DNA of 64,000 bases from Kitasatospora kifunensis (GCF_014203855.1 NZ_JACHJV010000001.1:7316001-7380000), one strand, 5' to 3'; positions 1 through 8,690 are shown, counted from the stretch's first letter. Notes: a model not told the origin generated them from the letters alone. Made by a program: numbers and translations.

Positions 1-92
1 GTCGGCGTGAGCAGGGCACGCAGGTCGCCGCCGCGGCGGCGGTTGGGCTGCGTCTCGTCGAGGTGCACGATGCGTACGGGCTTAACGGTCAT
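1..92 (-). CDS. Partial cupin-type spore pigment protein (WhiE ORFII-like), N-terminus only
   Basis: Only the first 30 codons lie in the window; the gene runs off the left edge. The ATG is the complement of 90-92 and a GGAGAG ribosome site lies just upstream, inside the end of the neighbouring gene. The visible protein starts [13 protein letters not shown] and continues with an NRRRGGDLR stretch. I recall such an N-terminus from WhiE ORFII cupin proteins. It follows the SchA/CurD-like gene after 3 bases, as ORFII follows ORFI in spore pigment operons. The assignment rests on order and a short N-terminus, so it is moderate. Confidence 0.6.
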   Translation of the reverse strand, partial: MTVKPVRIVHLDETQPNRRRGGDLRALLTP

Positions 93-95
93 GGG

Positions 96-1328
96 TCACT
101 CTCCGGTGGCGGCGAAGGACGGTGCGGCGCCCAGGGCGTGCGGGTCGGCGGACGGGGACGTGCGGTCGATGGCCGGGGACTTGCGGTCGGTGATCAGGTC
201 CATCGCGCAGTCGGTCAGGAAGCGGGTGATCCCCGCGGCGCTCTCCAGGTCCGCGTCGGCGGGCAGGTCCAGGTACCGGCTCAGGGCGGTGAGCGGGCTG
301 CCGGGGAGCAGGCCGGCCGCCTGCGCGGGGGCCTGCCGGTAGGGGACTCGCAGGTCGACCAGCCGCACCAGGACGCCCTCGCTCAGGAACATCGTGCTGG
401 CCGCCAGCGGGTGCTCCGCATCGCCGACCGCCGTCTTGTCGTGTTCGGCGAGCAGTTGCGCCGCCGCGGCGCCGTGGCCGGGGCGCACGGGGTAGAGGAA
501 GGCCGAACGGGTGACCTCGCCCAGTGCGCCTTCGCCGCCGAGGTGGTGCACCGCGGGCAGCGCCGCACGGGCGAAGAACGCGCGGGTGGAGGTCGGGTCG
601 GCGAAGTCGCGGGCCTCCTCCAAATGGGGGTTGACGGCCTCCTCGACGGCGCGCACCTCGGGCTGCATCGCCACGTGCCGCAGCGCGTTGCCCAGGTCGC
701 CCTGGACCTCGACGGCCCGCACCACGCGGTTGCCGCGCATGAACAGCGAGGTGCGCAGGAGCCGCGTGGTGTGGTCGACCTGGGCCTGCGGGGAGCGGTA
801 GCCGGCCAGGATGTCGGCGACGGCCCGCTCGCTACCGGGCTTGACCGTGAAGGTCAGCGCGTGGCGCACCACGCCGCCACTGGACAGCGGCGGAGTCGGC
901 AGCGGGTCGGTCGCCGCCGCGCGGGGCCGGTCGGTGGCGGTCACCTTGACCTTGAGCGGGACCAGGTGGTTGGCGGCGGGCTCGGGGGTCTCCCGGGCGA
1001 TGACGAACCGCAGCGAACGGGTGTCGCTGACGCACTGGTGGAGCGGCTCCACCACCGTGCGGTGGGCGGCGCTCTCCACCCAGCTCAGGAACGGCTCCGC
1101 GGCCTCCCATTCGCTGGTGATGAGCCACTGCGAGGCGTTGCCGAGCGACTGGCACAGTTGGTCGCTGATGTGGCCGGGTACGTTCGCCACCTGATGGCGG
1201 ATCTGCTCGTAGGCGGCCAGAAAACGCTGTTCCTGGCCGTCATGGACGTCCAGCAGCAGCACGACGCGCAGCCGGGATTCGGTGCCGGCGGTGGGCGGTG
1301 GGGTTTGCCTGTCGGTCAGGGTCGTCAC
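96..1328 (-). CDS. SchA/CurD-like domain protein of a spore pigment cluster (WhiE ORFI-like)
   Basis: A 410-residue protein, probably cytosolic, with two ferredoxin-like (antibiotic-monooxygenase/SchA-CurD type) halves. The first, at about residues 20-110, holds VVLLLDVHDGQEQRFLAAYE; the second starts near residue 150 (RHALTFTVKPGSERAV). The family occurs at the start of aromatic polyketide spore-pigment operons, where its exact role is unclear. I chose the GTG at 1328 because a GAGAGGAA ribosome site lies about 10 bases upstream and the longer reading frame has no such site. It is divergent from the FAD hydroxylase gene at 1553 and followed 3 bases later by the cupin gene, the arrangement of whiE in S. 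coelicolor. Confidence 0.8.
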   Translation of the reverse strand: MTTLTDRQTPPPTAGTESRLRVVLLLDVHDGQEQRFLAAYEQIRHQVANVPGHISDQLCQSLGNASQWLITSEWEAAEPFLSWVESAAHRTVVEPLHQCVSDTRSLRFVIARETPEPAANHLVPLKVKVTATDRPRAAATDPLPTPPLSSGGVVRHALTFTVKPGSERAVADILAGYRSPQAQVDHTTRLLRTSLFMRGNRVVRAVEVQGDLGNALRHVAMQPEVRAVEEAVNPHLEEARDFADPTSTRAFFARAALPAVHHLGGEGALGEVTRSAFLYPVRPGHGAAAAQLLAEHDKTAVGDAEHPLAASTMFLSEGVLVRLVDLRVPYRQAPAQAAGLLPGSPLTALSRYLDLPADADLESAAGITRFLTDCAMDLITDRKSPAIDRTSPSADPHALGAAPSFAATGE

Positions 1329-1552
1329 GGTCCTAGTTCCTCTCGCTCGATCCAGGCACCTGCGCAGGGTTCCGGGGCCTGATCGCATGCGTTCGATACT
1401 ACGTATCGCATCGATGCACGCACGATGCGTGAGTCGCGCGGGTGAAGATCCGCTTCCGGGTGGCGGCCGCTGGGAATAGGAAGAGCCCGGGCCGAAACGG
1501 CGCGTCGAGGCAGCGACGCCCTGGCCCATCCCCGTATGGCTGGAGAGACCTC
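1329..1552. promoter_or_regulatory. Divergent promoter region of the spore pigment genes with three inverted repeats
   Basis: This 224-base gap separates divergently transcribed WhiE ORFI-like and ORFVIII-like genes. It contains CGATAC-TAC-GTATCG (1394-1408), the palindrome GCATCGATGC (1408-1417) and CACGCA-CGA-TGCGTG (1417-1431), almost back to back. In S. coelicolor this intergenic region carries developmentally controlled promoters. The repeats are plausible binding sites for a sporulation regulator; which one cannot be told from sequence. Confidence 0.55.
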
Positions 1553-3181
1553 ATGACGTCGCAGGTCGACGACCGCGTGCCGGTCCTGATCGCGGGCGGT
1601 TCCCTGGTGGGGCTGTCCGCCTCACTTTTCCTCGGGCGCCTCGGAGTTGAGCACCTGGTGGTGGAGCGGCACGCGCGCACCTCGCACCATCCGCGCGGGC
1701 GCGGCAACAACGTGCGCACGATGGAGCTCTACCGCACCGCCGGGGTGGAGCAGCAGATCCGTCAGGCGGCTTCCGTGCTGGCCGAGAACCACGGCATCCT
1801 GCAGGCCGACACGCTGACCGGGGCTGACCAGGAGTGGCTGTTCAAGGAGATCGACCCCGGTGGCACGCTCTCTCGGCTCAGCCCCTCCGGCTGGTGCCTG
1901 TGCAGTCAGAACGACCTGGAGCCGGTGCTGCTGCGCTGCGCCCGGGAGCTCGGTGGCCAGGTGCGCTTCGGCACCGAGCTGGACTCCTTCGAGCAGGACG
2001 GCGACGGGGTGACGGCGCAGGTCAGGGACCGGGAGAGCGGCGAGGTGCGCACGGTGCGCGCCGACTACCTGATCGCGGCCGACGGGCCGCGCAGCCCGGT
2101 GCGGGAGCGGCTGGGCATCGGGCGCACCGGGCAGGGCGACCTGTTCCACAACGTGAGCATCACCTTCCGGGCCAAGCGGTTGGCCGACGTGGTGGGCGAG
2201 CGGCGGTTCATCGTCTGCTACCTGACCAACCCCGAGGGCGCCGGAGCCCTGCTGCCGGTCGACAACGAGCAGCACTGGGTCTTCCACGCGCCCTGGCACC
2301 CGGACCGCGGTGAGGAGTTGGCGGATTTCACCGACGAGCGGTGCGTGGCGCTCATCAGGGCCGCGACCGGGGTGCCGGAGCTGGAGGTGGAGGTGACCGG
2401 AAAGGCGCCCTGGCATGCCGCCGAACGGGTGGCGGAGCGCTACGGCGCCGGCAGGGTCTTCCTGGCCGGGGACTCGGCGCACGAGATGTCCCCCACCGGG
2501 GCGTTCGGCTCGAACACCGGGATCCAGGACGCGCACAACCTCGCCTGGAAGCTCGCGGCGGTGCTGCGCGGCTGGGCGGGCCCGGGACTGCTGGAGACCT
2601 ACGACGCCGAGCGGCGGCCGGTGGCCCTGGCCACCGGCGCCAGGGCCTCGGCGCGCTCCGCCGAGCACCGGCACCCCGGCTATGAAGTCACTCCCGGCAC
2701 TGGGCGGCAGGCCGGCATGATGGCGGTCGTGCTGGGTTACCGCTACGCGTCAACTGCCGTGGTGGACAGTACTTCTGACGGATCGCCGATTCCGCAGGAC
2801 TTCCGCCCGATCGCCGAGCCCGGCGGGCGGGCGCCGCATCTGTGGCTGCGGCGGGACGGCGCCGCGCTCTCGACGCTGGATCTCTACGAGACCTCGCCGG
2901 TGCTGCTGAGCGGCCCCGAGGGCGGGGCCTGGCACGAGGCCGGGCAGCGGGTGGCCGAGCGGCTTGGCATCCCGCTCGCCTGCTACCGGGTGGGGCACGG
3001 CGAGCGGGATGAGCTGCTCCCCGAGGAGGGCGCCGACTGGGCGAAGCTGCACGGGGTGGCGGGTGACGGCGCGGTCCTGGTGCGCCCGGACGGGTTCGTG
3101 GCCTGGCGGGCCAGGAGCATGGCAGCCGAGCCGGAGCAGCTGCTGACGCGGGTGCTGGAGCAGGTGTTCAGTCGCGCCTGA
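1553..3181 (+). CDS. FAD-dependent aromatic polyketide hydroxylase (WhiE ORFVIII/SchC-like)
   Basis: A 542-residue flavoprotein monooxygenase of the PheA/TfdB aromatic hydroxylase family. It should hydroxylate the spore-pigment polyketide using FAD and NAD(P)H. The N-terminal dinucleotide fold is VLIAGGSLVGLSASLFLGRLG (residues about 10-30, split over the GxGxxG-like turn). The DG motif is YLIAADGPRSPVRE near 180. The second FAD motif GRVFLAGDSAHEMSPTGAFG lies near 300 and is followed by NTGIQDAHNLAWKLA. A C-terminal thioredoxin-like domain (about 430-540) is as usual for the family. The ATG at 1553 has GGAGAG 6 bases upstream. Its divergent position from the SchA/CurD-like gene matches whiE ORFVIII. 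Confidence 0.85.
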   Translation: MTSQVDDRVPVLIAGGSLVGLSASLFLGRLGVEHLVVERHARTSHHPRGRGNNVRTMELYRTAGVEQQIRQAASVLAENHGILQADTLTGADQEWLFKEIDPGGTLSRLSPSGWCLCSQNDLEPVLLRCARELGGQVRFGTELDSFEQDGDGVTAQVRDRESGEVRTVRADYLIAADGPRSPVRERLGIGRTGQGDLFHNVSITFRAKRLADVVGERRFIVCYLTNPEGAGALLPVDNEQHWVFHAPWHPDRGEELADFTDERCVALIRAATGVPELEVEVTGKAPWHAAERVAERYGAGRVFLAGDSAHEMSPTGAFGSNTGIQDAHNLAWKLAAVLRGWAGPGLLETYDAERRPVALATGARASARSAEHRHPGYEVTPGTGRQAGMMAVVLGYRYASTAVVDSTSDGSPIPQDFRPIAEPGGRAPHLWLRRDGAALSTLDLYETSPVLLSGPEGGAWHEAGQRVAERLGIPLACYRVGHGERDELLPEEGADWAKLHGVAGDGAVLVRPDGFVAWRARSMAAEPEQLLTRVLEQVFSRA

Positions 3182-3190
3182 GGACGCAGG

Positions 3191-3223
3191 CAGGGGGCGC
3201 CGGGTCCGGCGCCCCCTGTTTTC
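3191..3223 (+). terminator. Rho-independent terminator after the FAD hydroxylase gene
   Basis: CAGGGGGCGCCG pairs with CGGCGCCCCCTG (12 bp, 4-base loop GGTC) and is followed by TTTTC. It starts 9 bases after the stop codon. It also separates this gene from the convergent multicopper oxidase gene. Confidence 0.75.
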
Positions 3224-3234
3224 ATGACTGGCCG

Positions 3235-4428
3235 TCAGGTGACTTGGTAGCGGCCCACCATGCCGCCCATCATGTGGTGGACGACGTGGCAGTGGTAGAG
3301 CCAGTCGCCCGGATTGTCCTCCAGGTACTCGATGGTCAGGGTGGTGGACGGTCCGATCAACTGGGAGTCCAGGAAACCCGGGAAGCCCGGTGCCTTGGGC
3401 CAGCGGTGGCCGTGCAGGTGGAAGACGTGGAAGTCCTGGCCCAGCGAGGCGATCCGCCACCGCACCCGGTCGCCCGTCTTCGCGGTGAAGGTCGGGGTGT
3501 TGCCGAGGAAGGCGGCGCCGTTGAAGAGGTTGAGGTTCTGGCCGAGGGAGGGGATGTCGGCCTTGTAGACGTCGTGCAGGAAGAGGACGAACTCGCGGTC
3601 GACCTTGGGCGTTTGCTCGTCGGTGACCGCCAGGACGCCGAGCAGGCCGAGTTCGGCGCCGATCTCCATCACCGGGTCGGCGGAGCTGAGCCGTTGGGCC
3701 TCGTCGAGCCCGTACTCCTTGCGCACGGAGTTGCCGCCCGCGCCGGTGGGAGCGGGGATCGACTGCGGCATCGAATGGTCGTGGTAGGGCCAGGTGCCCA
3801 CCGAACTGGGCGGGCAGGCCCAGGTGTAGGTGTAGGTCTGGCCGAACGGGACGGCGGCACCCGGCCGGTCGGGATCGTCGGCCACCCAGGCCCCGTCGTT
3901 GTCCCGGTTGTAGAGCACGCCGTGCGGGTGCATGCTGTGCGGCCAGCGGTAGTGATCGTCGTTGTTGCGGAAGTGCACCCGGATCAGATCGCCCACCTCG
4001 GCGCGCAGCACCGGGCCGGGGATGCCCTGGTTGGGGCCCACGCCGTCCGGGCCGAGGTCGGCGTCGAGCGGGTGGTGCCAGCCGGGGGTGTAGGCGCGGA
4101 AGCCGACCGCCTGGAAGGTGGTCTGGCCGCTGATGTGACGGCCCATCATGGCGTCGTAGCCGGTGGGCACCGTGTTGTGCTCGAAGGAGTCGGCCTGGAT
4201 CCAGTACTCGCGCACCCGGCCGTTGGCCTTGAAGGTGTCAGCGGCGAACGGGTCCTGGGACTCCTGGTGCCTGGCCCGGGGTCGGGGGGTCGGTGCGGCG
4301 GCCGCGGGTCGGGCCGCGCCGGTCAGCGCCGCCGCGGCGCCGCCGCCCAGCAGGGTGCGGACCATGGCCCGGCGGCCGTGCTCGCTCTTCTCGTCTCGCT
4401 TCTCGTCTGGGGCCTGATGAGCCGACAT
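3235..4428 (-). CDS. Secreted multicopper oxidase, probably Tat-exported
   Basis: A 397-residue multicopper oxidase of cupredoxin fold that oxidises substrates with reduction of O2. Four copper motifs are visible: HSMHPHG (about 164-170), YHDHS (near 215), HVFHLHGH (near 339) and YHCHVVHHMMGGM (near 380). The last holds the HCH core with M for type 1 copper. The N-terminus GRRAMVRTLLGGGAAAALTG is a twin-arginine-like signal, fitting export of a folded copper enzyme. The length suits a two-domain enzyme rather than a 500-residue laccase. GAAAGGGA precedes the ATG. It is convergent with the upstream hydroxylase gene. The substrate is unknown. A role in spore pigment maturation is possible by proximity only. 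Confidence 0.85.
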   Translation of the reverse strand: MSAHQAPDEKRDEKSEHGRRAMVRTLLGGGAAAALTGAARPAAAAPTPRPRARHQESQDPFAADTFKANGRVREYWIQADSFEHNTVPTGYDAMMGRHISGQTTFQAVGFRAYTPGWHHPLDADLGPDGVGPNQGIPGPVLRAEVGDLIRVHFRNNDDHYRWPHSMHPHGVLYNRDNDGAWVADDPDRPGAAVPFGQTYTYTWACPPSSVGTWPYHDHSMPQSIPAPTGAGGNSVRKEYGLDEAQRLSSADPVMEIGAELGLLGVLAVTDEQTPKVDREFVLFLHDVYKADIPSLGQNLNLFNGAAFLGNTPTFTAKTGDRVRWRIASLGQDFHVFHLHGHRWPKAPGFPGFLDSQLIGPSTTLTIEYLEDNPGDWLYHCHVVHHMMGGMVGRYQVT

Positions 4429-4436
4429 GGGTCCCT

Positions 4437-4498
4437 TTCAGGTGGGGACGTGTTCTGGTGGGACGTGTTCTGGTGGGACGTTTTCAGGTGGGGGTGTG
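4437..4498. repeat. Tandem 15-16-bp repeats in the leader of the multicopper oxidase gene
   Basis: Four consecutive units of the pattern TTC(A/T)GGTGGG(G)ACGT(G/T) start at 4437, 4453, 4468 and 4483; the fourth is degenerate. They lie directly upstream of the multicopper oxidase start codon, on the transcribed side. Iterons this close to a start could be operator copies or simple slippage; no known copper-regulator box was recognised. Confidence 0.6.
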
Positions 4499-4966
4499 GA
4501 GCCTGGCCGGTGGTCCCGGCAACCGCTGTGCGGATCAGCAGTCCCGCCGAGACTAGGCACAGTCGGGCGCCAGTCCCGGGAGCTGCCCGGGCGCTATCGC
4601 CCAGTCGGCCGAGCCGGTTGCTCCGAGGGTGCCCGGGTGGTGGGTGCCGGCTCGTCGGTGGCTGGTCGTGGCGTTTCGGGTAGCGATAAGACAACCTTTT
4701 AAGCTGCCCAAAGAGTGCTTGGTGATCTTGTTATGCATGGAAAAAGCTCGATTTGAACTAAGAATCCAAGCGTGTAAGGCTGTGCTGCCAGCCGTTACCG
4801 GAAGGTAACCCGCCGTGGCCGCCGCCCCGCTGATTCCTTGCAGGCAGTGGGTGCCGCACGGCGCGCTCCGCGCACACCTTGAGGGTGCGGGTGAGCCGAC
4901 TGGCGATCCCAGGCCCCGGTGCTGACCGGTGAGGCCTTACGTTCGAGCTGGAAAGCGTTGGGTGCG
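4499..4966. promoter_or_regulatory. Intergenic promoter region of the peptide cluster, with an AT-rich patch and a 16-bp palindrome
   Basis: No convincing gene lies in this stretch. Positions 4683-4775 are clearly poorer in G+C than the surroundings (for example CAACCTTTTAAGC and GGAAAAAGCTCGATTTGAAC), as expected of a promoter. GTTACC-GGAA-GGTAAC (4794-4809) is a perfect inverted repeat and a good operator candidate about 160 bases before the dapD-like gene. The region marks the left border of the peptide cluster. Confidence 0.5.
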
Positions 4967-5812
4967 ATGCGTAGCCGTACTGTCGATGTGACGACTCTGC
5001 AGACCGAGATCGAGGAGCTCTGGGAGCGTCGGGACGAGGTCTCGCTGGACAGTGCCGAGGCGGTGGCCGCCGTGGACGCGGCGATCGAGCTGCTGGACAC
5101 CGGGCGGGCCCGGGTGTCCGAGCTGGTGGACGGCGAGATCCTGGTCCACGAGTGGCTGAAGGCCTCGATCCTGCTGCTCTACAAGCAGGCCCAGCCGCAG
5201 CTCTCGCAGTTCGGCCCCTTCGAGTGCGCCGACAAGATTCCGCTGAAGTCCCAGATCGCCGGCTCCGGCGTCCAGGTCTCGCCCGGCGCCGTGATCCGGC
5301 GCGGCAGCTACCAGGAGCCCGGCGTGGTGGTGATGCCCAGTCACATCGGCATCGGCTCCTACGTCGGCGAGGGCACGCTGGTGGACTCCTGGGTCGGCAT
5401 CGGCTCCTGTGCCCAGATCGGTCGCAACGTCCACCTCTCCGGCGGGGTCGGCCTCGGCGGGATGATCGAGCCGCCGATGGCCAAGCCGGTGGTGATCGAG
5501 GACGACGCCTTCATCGGCGCCCGGTCGATGGTCTACAGCGGTGCCCGGGTCGGCGAGGGAGCCCTGCTCGGTGCCGGGTCGCTGCTGACCGACACGATTC
5601 CGGTGATCGACGCCGCGACCGGAGAAGAGCTCAGCCGCGGCTTCGTCCCGCCGTGGACCGTCGCGGTGCCCGCCAGCCGTCCGCGCGAGTTCGCCGGTGG
5701 CACCTTCGGCCTGCCCTGCCTGCTGGTGATCAAGCACCTGAAGAAGGGCGAGCGCCATGACAAGGCCAAGCTCAACGACGTGGTGCGCACCCAGCCGAAG
5801 CTGACTCTCTGA
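4967..5812 (+). CDS. DapD-type acyltransferase (tetrahydrodipicolinate N-succinyltransferase family)
   Basis: A 281-residue left-handed beta-helix acyltransferase. An N-terminal helical domain ends with EWLKASILLLYK near 65. Hexapeptide repeats follow (about 95-215), including GSCAQIGRNVHLSGGVGLGG and EDDAFIGARSMV. DapD moves succinyl from succinyl-CoA to the amine of a lysine-pathway intermediate. From memory, this resembles the short E. coli type, and also TabB of tabtoxin biosynthesis, more than the longer actinobacterial enzyme. That suggests a cluster-specific amine acylation rather than housekeeping lysine synthesis. ATG 4967 was chosen because homology begins soon after; a GTG at 4919 is possible and no strong ribosome site decides. 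The acyl-CoA dehydrogenase gene follows after 57 bases. Confidence 0.8.
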   Translation: MRSRTVDVTTLQTEIEELWERRDEVSLDSAEAVAAVDAAIELLDTGRARVSELVDGEILVHEWLKASILLLYKQAQPQLSQFGPFECADKIPLKSQIAGSGVQVSPGAVIRRGSYQEPGVVVMPSHIGIGSYVGEGTLVDSWVGIGSCAQIGRNVHLSGGVGLGGMIEPPMAKPVVIEDDAFIGARSMVYSGARVGEGALLGAGSLLTDTIPVIDAATGEELSRGFVPPWTVAVPASRPREFAGGTFGLPCLLVIKHLKKGERHDKAKLNDVVRTQPKLTL

Positions 5813-5869
5813 CGCGGCGCCTGCTGTCGCCCCGTCACTTTCCATACCTGTCTGAGGAGTACCTTTCCC

Positions 5870-7099
5870 GTGCCTGCCAACGGAATCCTGCCGATACTCA
5901 AACGCCACCCCGAACTCGAGGAGCTGCACTCCCGCCTGCTGGCCTTCCTGGATGCCGAGCTCCCCACGCCGCTGTGCGAGGAGGACAGCCGGCCCGACTG
6001 GTCGGCCCTGCGTCGTGCGGCGGCCGGGGCCGGGCTCACCGGCATCGACCTGAGCGCCTGGGAGGGGAGCGAGGCGGGCGGCCGGGTGGCCCAGGGGATG
6101 GCCATGTTCCTCGCGGGGGAGCGGGACTGCGACGCGCGGGAGGTCTTCAGCAGCGGGCATGCCGCGATGGCGCTGCACTACGGCACGCCCGAGCTTGTTC
6201 AGCAGACGCGCGAACAGGTGGTCGTCCGAGGCGAGTTGGCGGGGGTGGCGTCCAGTGAGCCGCAGTCCGGGTCGGACCTGCGGGGCTTTCGCACCGTGCT
6301 GGTCGACCACGGCGACCACTACACGCTGTCCGGCTCGAAGGGGTTGATCAGCCGGGTCGAGGAGGCGTACGGCTTCGTCGTCTTCGCCAAGATCATCACG
6401 CCTGAGCAGGTCGGCACCATCGACCTGCGCCAGGTGCCGCTGTCGGCCCTCTGGGTGCCGATGAACACCAAGGGCGTGCTGACCGAGACCACCGAGCCGC
6501 TGGGCATGCGGGGTTGGAGCTTCGGGCACCTGCACTTCGTGGATGCCCAGCTGCCCAAGGAACTGCTGCTCGGGGCGCCCGGCGATGGTCGACGGATCTT
6601 CGACACGCACTTCTCCGCCTGGCGGTTGATGATGTCCCTGGTCTGCCTGGGCGCGGCCGCCGCCGCGATCCGGGAGTCCGCGGACCGGACCCGTCGGCGC
6701 ACCGTGGGCCGGCTGCCGCTGGCCGCGATCCCCTCCGTCGCCGCCCGACTGGGGACGGCCGCGGCCGAGGTCGAAGCCGCGACCGCCTGGTGCTTCGCGC
6801 TGCTCGAGCGGATCGACCAGGGGGACATCGACGCCGCCGCCTGCTCGGCCGCCAAGGCCCTGGCCACCGACGTGGCCTACCGCGCCGTGGATCTGGCCCT
6901 CCAACTGCACGGCAGCGAGGGGTACACCCGGCGCACCCCGATGGAGAAGCGGCTGCGCGACATCCGCGGACTGCGGATCGCGGACGGGCCCAACGACACG
7001 CTCTACAGCGTGCTGGCCCACGCGATGCTGACCGAGGGCGAGGCGCCGCAGGGGCAGGCGCCGCAGTCCGAGGACCTCCGACTGCTGGCCAGCCGCTGA
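5870..7099 (+). CDS. Acyl-CoA dehydrogenase family flavoprotein
   Basis: A 409-residue acyl-CoA dehydrogenase that should introduce an alpha,beta double bond into an acyl thioester using FAD. The flavin/substrate signature SSEPQSGSD is near 125. The C-terminal helical part has LQLHGSEGYTRRTPMEKRLRDIRG near 345. Where family members usually carry the catalytic Glu (YEGT), this protein reads IADGPND, so Asp may replace it. In tuberactinomycin clusters a homologue (VioJ) is held responsible for desaturating beta-ureidoalanine; a similar job here is inference. GTG 5870 has GAGGAG 9 bases upstream. The ligase gene begins 1 base after the stop, so the two are surely co-translated. Confidence 0.85.
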   Translation: MPANGILPILKRHPELEELHSRLLAFLDAELPTPLCEEDSRPDWSALRRAAAGAGLTGIDLSAWEGSEAGGRVAQGMAMFLAGERDCDAREVFSSGHAAMALHYGTPELVQQTREQVVVRGELAGVASSEPQSGSDLRGFRTVLVDHGDHYTLSGSKGLISRVEEAYGFVVFAKIITPEQVGTIDLRQVPLSALWVPMNTKGVLTETTEPLGMRGWSFGHLHFVDAQLPKELLLGAPGDGRRIFDTHFSAWRLMMSLVCLGAAAAAIRESADRTRRRTVGRLPLAAIPSVAARLGTAAAEVEAATAWCFALLERIDQGDIDAAACSAAKALATDVAYRAVDLALQLHGSEGYTRRTPMEKRLRDIRGLRIADGPNDTLYSVLAHAMLTEGEAPQGQAPQSEDLRLLASR

Positions 7100-7100
7100 G

Positions 7101-8690
7101 ATGGACAGTCAGCCGACCGCCGTCACGGCACCCTTCCGGTCCGAAGTCGTCCAGATCCTCGAGGTGTTGGCAGCAGAGCGGGAACGGGAGGTCCTGCGGT
7201 CCGCCGAGCAGTGCTTCAGCGCGGGTGAACTGCTCGATCTGACCTACCGGTTGGCCTGGGCCATGCACGCCCGGGGCATCGAACGCGGCCAGACCGTCAC
7301 CCTGCTGAGCGGGAACCTGCCGGCGGCCATCGCCGCCCGCTACGCCGCCAACCTGCTCGGCTGCCGGGTCAACCAGCTCTACACCAAGCTGCCGGCCGAG
7401 ACCCAGGCGATCATGGTGCGCGACGTCGAGACGCACGCGCTGATCATCGACCCCGGGCACGCCGAACGGGCAGCGCAGATCACCGAGTTGGCGCCGGTGG
7501 ACACCGTGCTGGTGCTCGGTCCGACGGCGCTGGGCAGCGACCTGCTGGCGCTGGCCGCTGTGTACTCGGCGGGCCGGGGGGACCTGGCGGACCCGTTCCC
7601 CAGCCAGGCGCGGCCCGAGGACGTGCGGACCATCCGGCACTCCGGCGGCACCACGGGCCACTCCAAGGGCATCTGCGTCAGCTACGGCCAAGTCCGGCCG
7701 TTCGGACCCGAGTTGCCCGACGACCCGAATCAGCCGCCGCGCCTGCTGGTGTGCACCACCATCGCGCACGCGGCCGGGCAGATGACCGACAAGGTGCTGC
7801 GAGCCGGCGGCAGCGTGGTGCTGCTGCCGGAGTTCGAGGCGGCCGCCGTGCTCGCGGCGATCGAGGCCGAACGCATCACCGACCTGTTCCTGATGCCACC
7901 GCTGCTCTACCAGCTGATCGACCACCCGCGGGCCGAGCTCACCGACACCAGTAGCCTGCGTCGCCTGAGCTACGGCGGCTGCCAGGCCTCGCCGGCCCGG
8001 ATCACCGACGCGCTGCGGCGGCTCGGCCCGGTGCTGGTGCAGCTCTACGGGCAGCACGAGGCCGGCATCATCAGCGTGTTGGCCGCCGAGGACCACGATC
8101 CACTGCATCCCGAGCGGCTGCGCTCGGTCGGCCGGATCGCGCCCGGCTACCAGGTGGTCATCCGCGACGAGTCGGGGCGGGAGCTGCCCGCCGGTGCGCA
8201 CGGCGAGGTCTGCGTGCGCTCCGACACGCTGATGCTGGGCTACTGGAAGCAGCCCGAGCTGACCGCCGCCACGGTCAAGGACGGCTGGCTGCACACCGGT
8301 GACGTCGGCCACCTGGACGAGGACGGCTTCCTGACCATCGTGGACCGGTTGAAGGACCTGATCAACACCGGTGGCGGCCACGTCTACACCTCGGAGGTGG
8401 AGAATCTGCTCAACTCCCATCCGCAGGTGCGGCAGAGCGCGGTCTTCGGCGTCCTGGACGCGGACCGGGTGGAGCGGGTGCACGCCGTGGTGGTGCCGGT
8501 GGCGGGCAGTCGGCCCACGGCCCAGGAGTTGTGCGCCCTGGTGCGCGAGCGGCGCGGCACGACGCACGAGCCCGCCCACCTCGGCTTCGCCGAGACGCTG
8601 CCGCTGACGGATGCCGGCAAGCCGGACAAGAAGGTGCTGCGTCGCTGGGCCGAAGAGGCGCGGGAGGCGGCCGGGTCGGGCAGGGCCTAG
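7101..8690 (+). CDS. Acyl-adenylate-forming ligase (AMP-dependent synthetase, acyl-CoA ligase type)
   Basis: A 529-residue ANL-superfamily enzyme that activates a carboxylate as acyl-AMP and passes it to CoA or a carrier thiol. The phosphate loop HSGGTTGHSKGI is near 178. The A5-like QLYGQHEAG is near 315, LHTGDVGHLDEDGFL near 395 and the hinge DRLKDLINTGG just after. The C-terminal catalytic lysine is in DAGKPDKKVLRRW near 515. It looks more like an acyl-CoA ligase than an NRPS adenylation domain, since the core is followed by no carrier domain. It is in the same transcription unit as the acyl-CoA dehydrogenase. The substrate is unknown; it may feed that dehydrogenase or the DapD-like enzyme. 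Confidence 0.85.
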   Translation: MDSQPTAVTAPFRSEVVQILEVLAAEREREVLRSAEQCFSAGELLDLTYRLAWAMHARGIERGQTVTLLSGNLPAAIAARYAANLLGCRVNQLYTKLPAETQAIMVRDVETHALIIDPGHAERAAQITELAPVDTVLVLGPTALGSDLLALAAVYSAGRGDLADPFPSQARPEDVRTIRHSGGTTGHSKGICVSYGQVRPFGPELPDDPNQPPRLLVCTTIAHAAGQMTDKVLRAGGSVVLLPEFEAAAVLAAIEAERITDLFLMPPLLYQLIDHPRAELTDTSSLRRLSYGGCQASPARITDALRRLGPVLVQLYGQHEAGIISVLAAEDHDPLHPERLRSVGRIAPGYQVVIRDESGRELPAGAHGEVCVRSDTLMLGYWKQPELTAATVKDGWLHTGDVGHLDEDGFLTIVDRLKDLINTGGGHVYTSEVENLLNSHPQVRQSAVFGVLDADRVERVHAVVVPVAGSRPTAQELCALVRERRGTTHEPAHLGFAETLPLTDAGKPDKKVLRRWAEEAREAAGSGRA

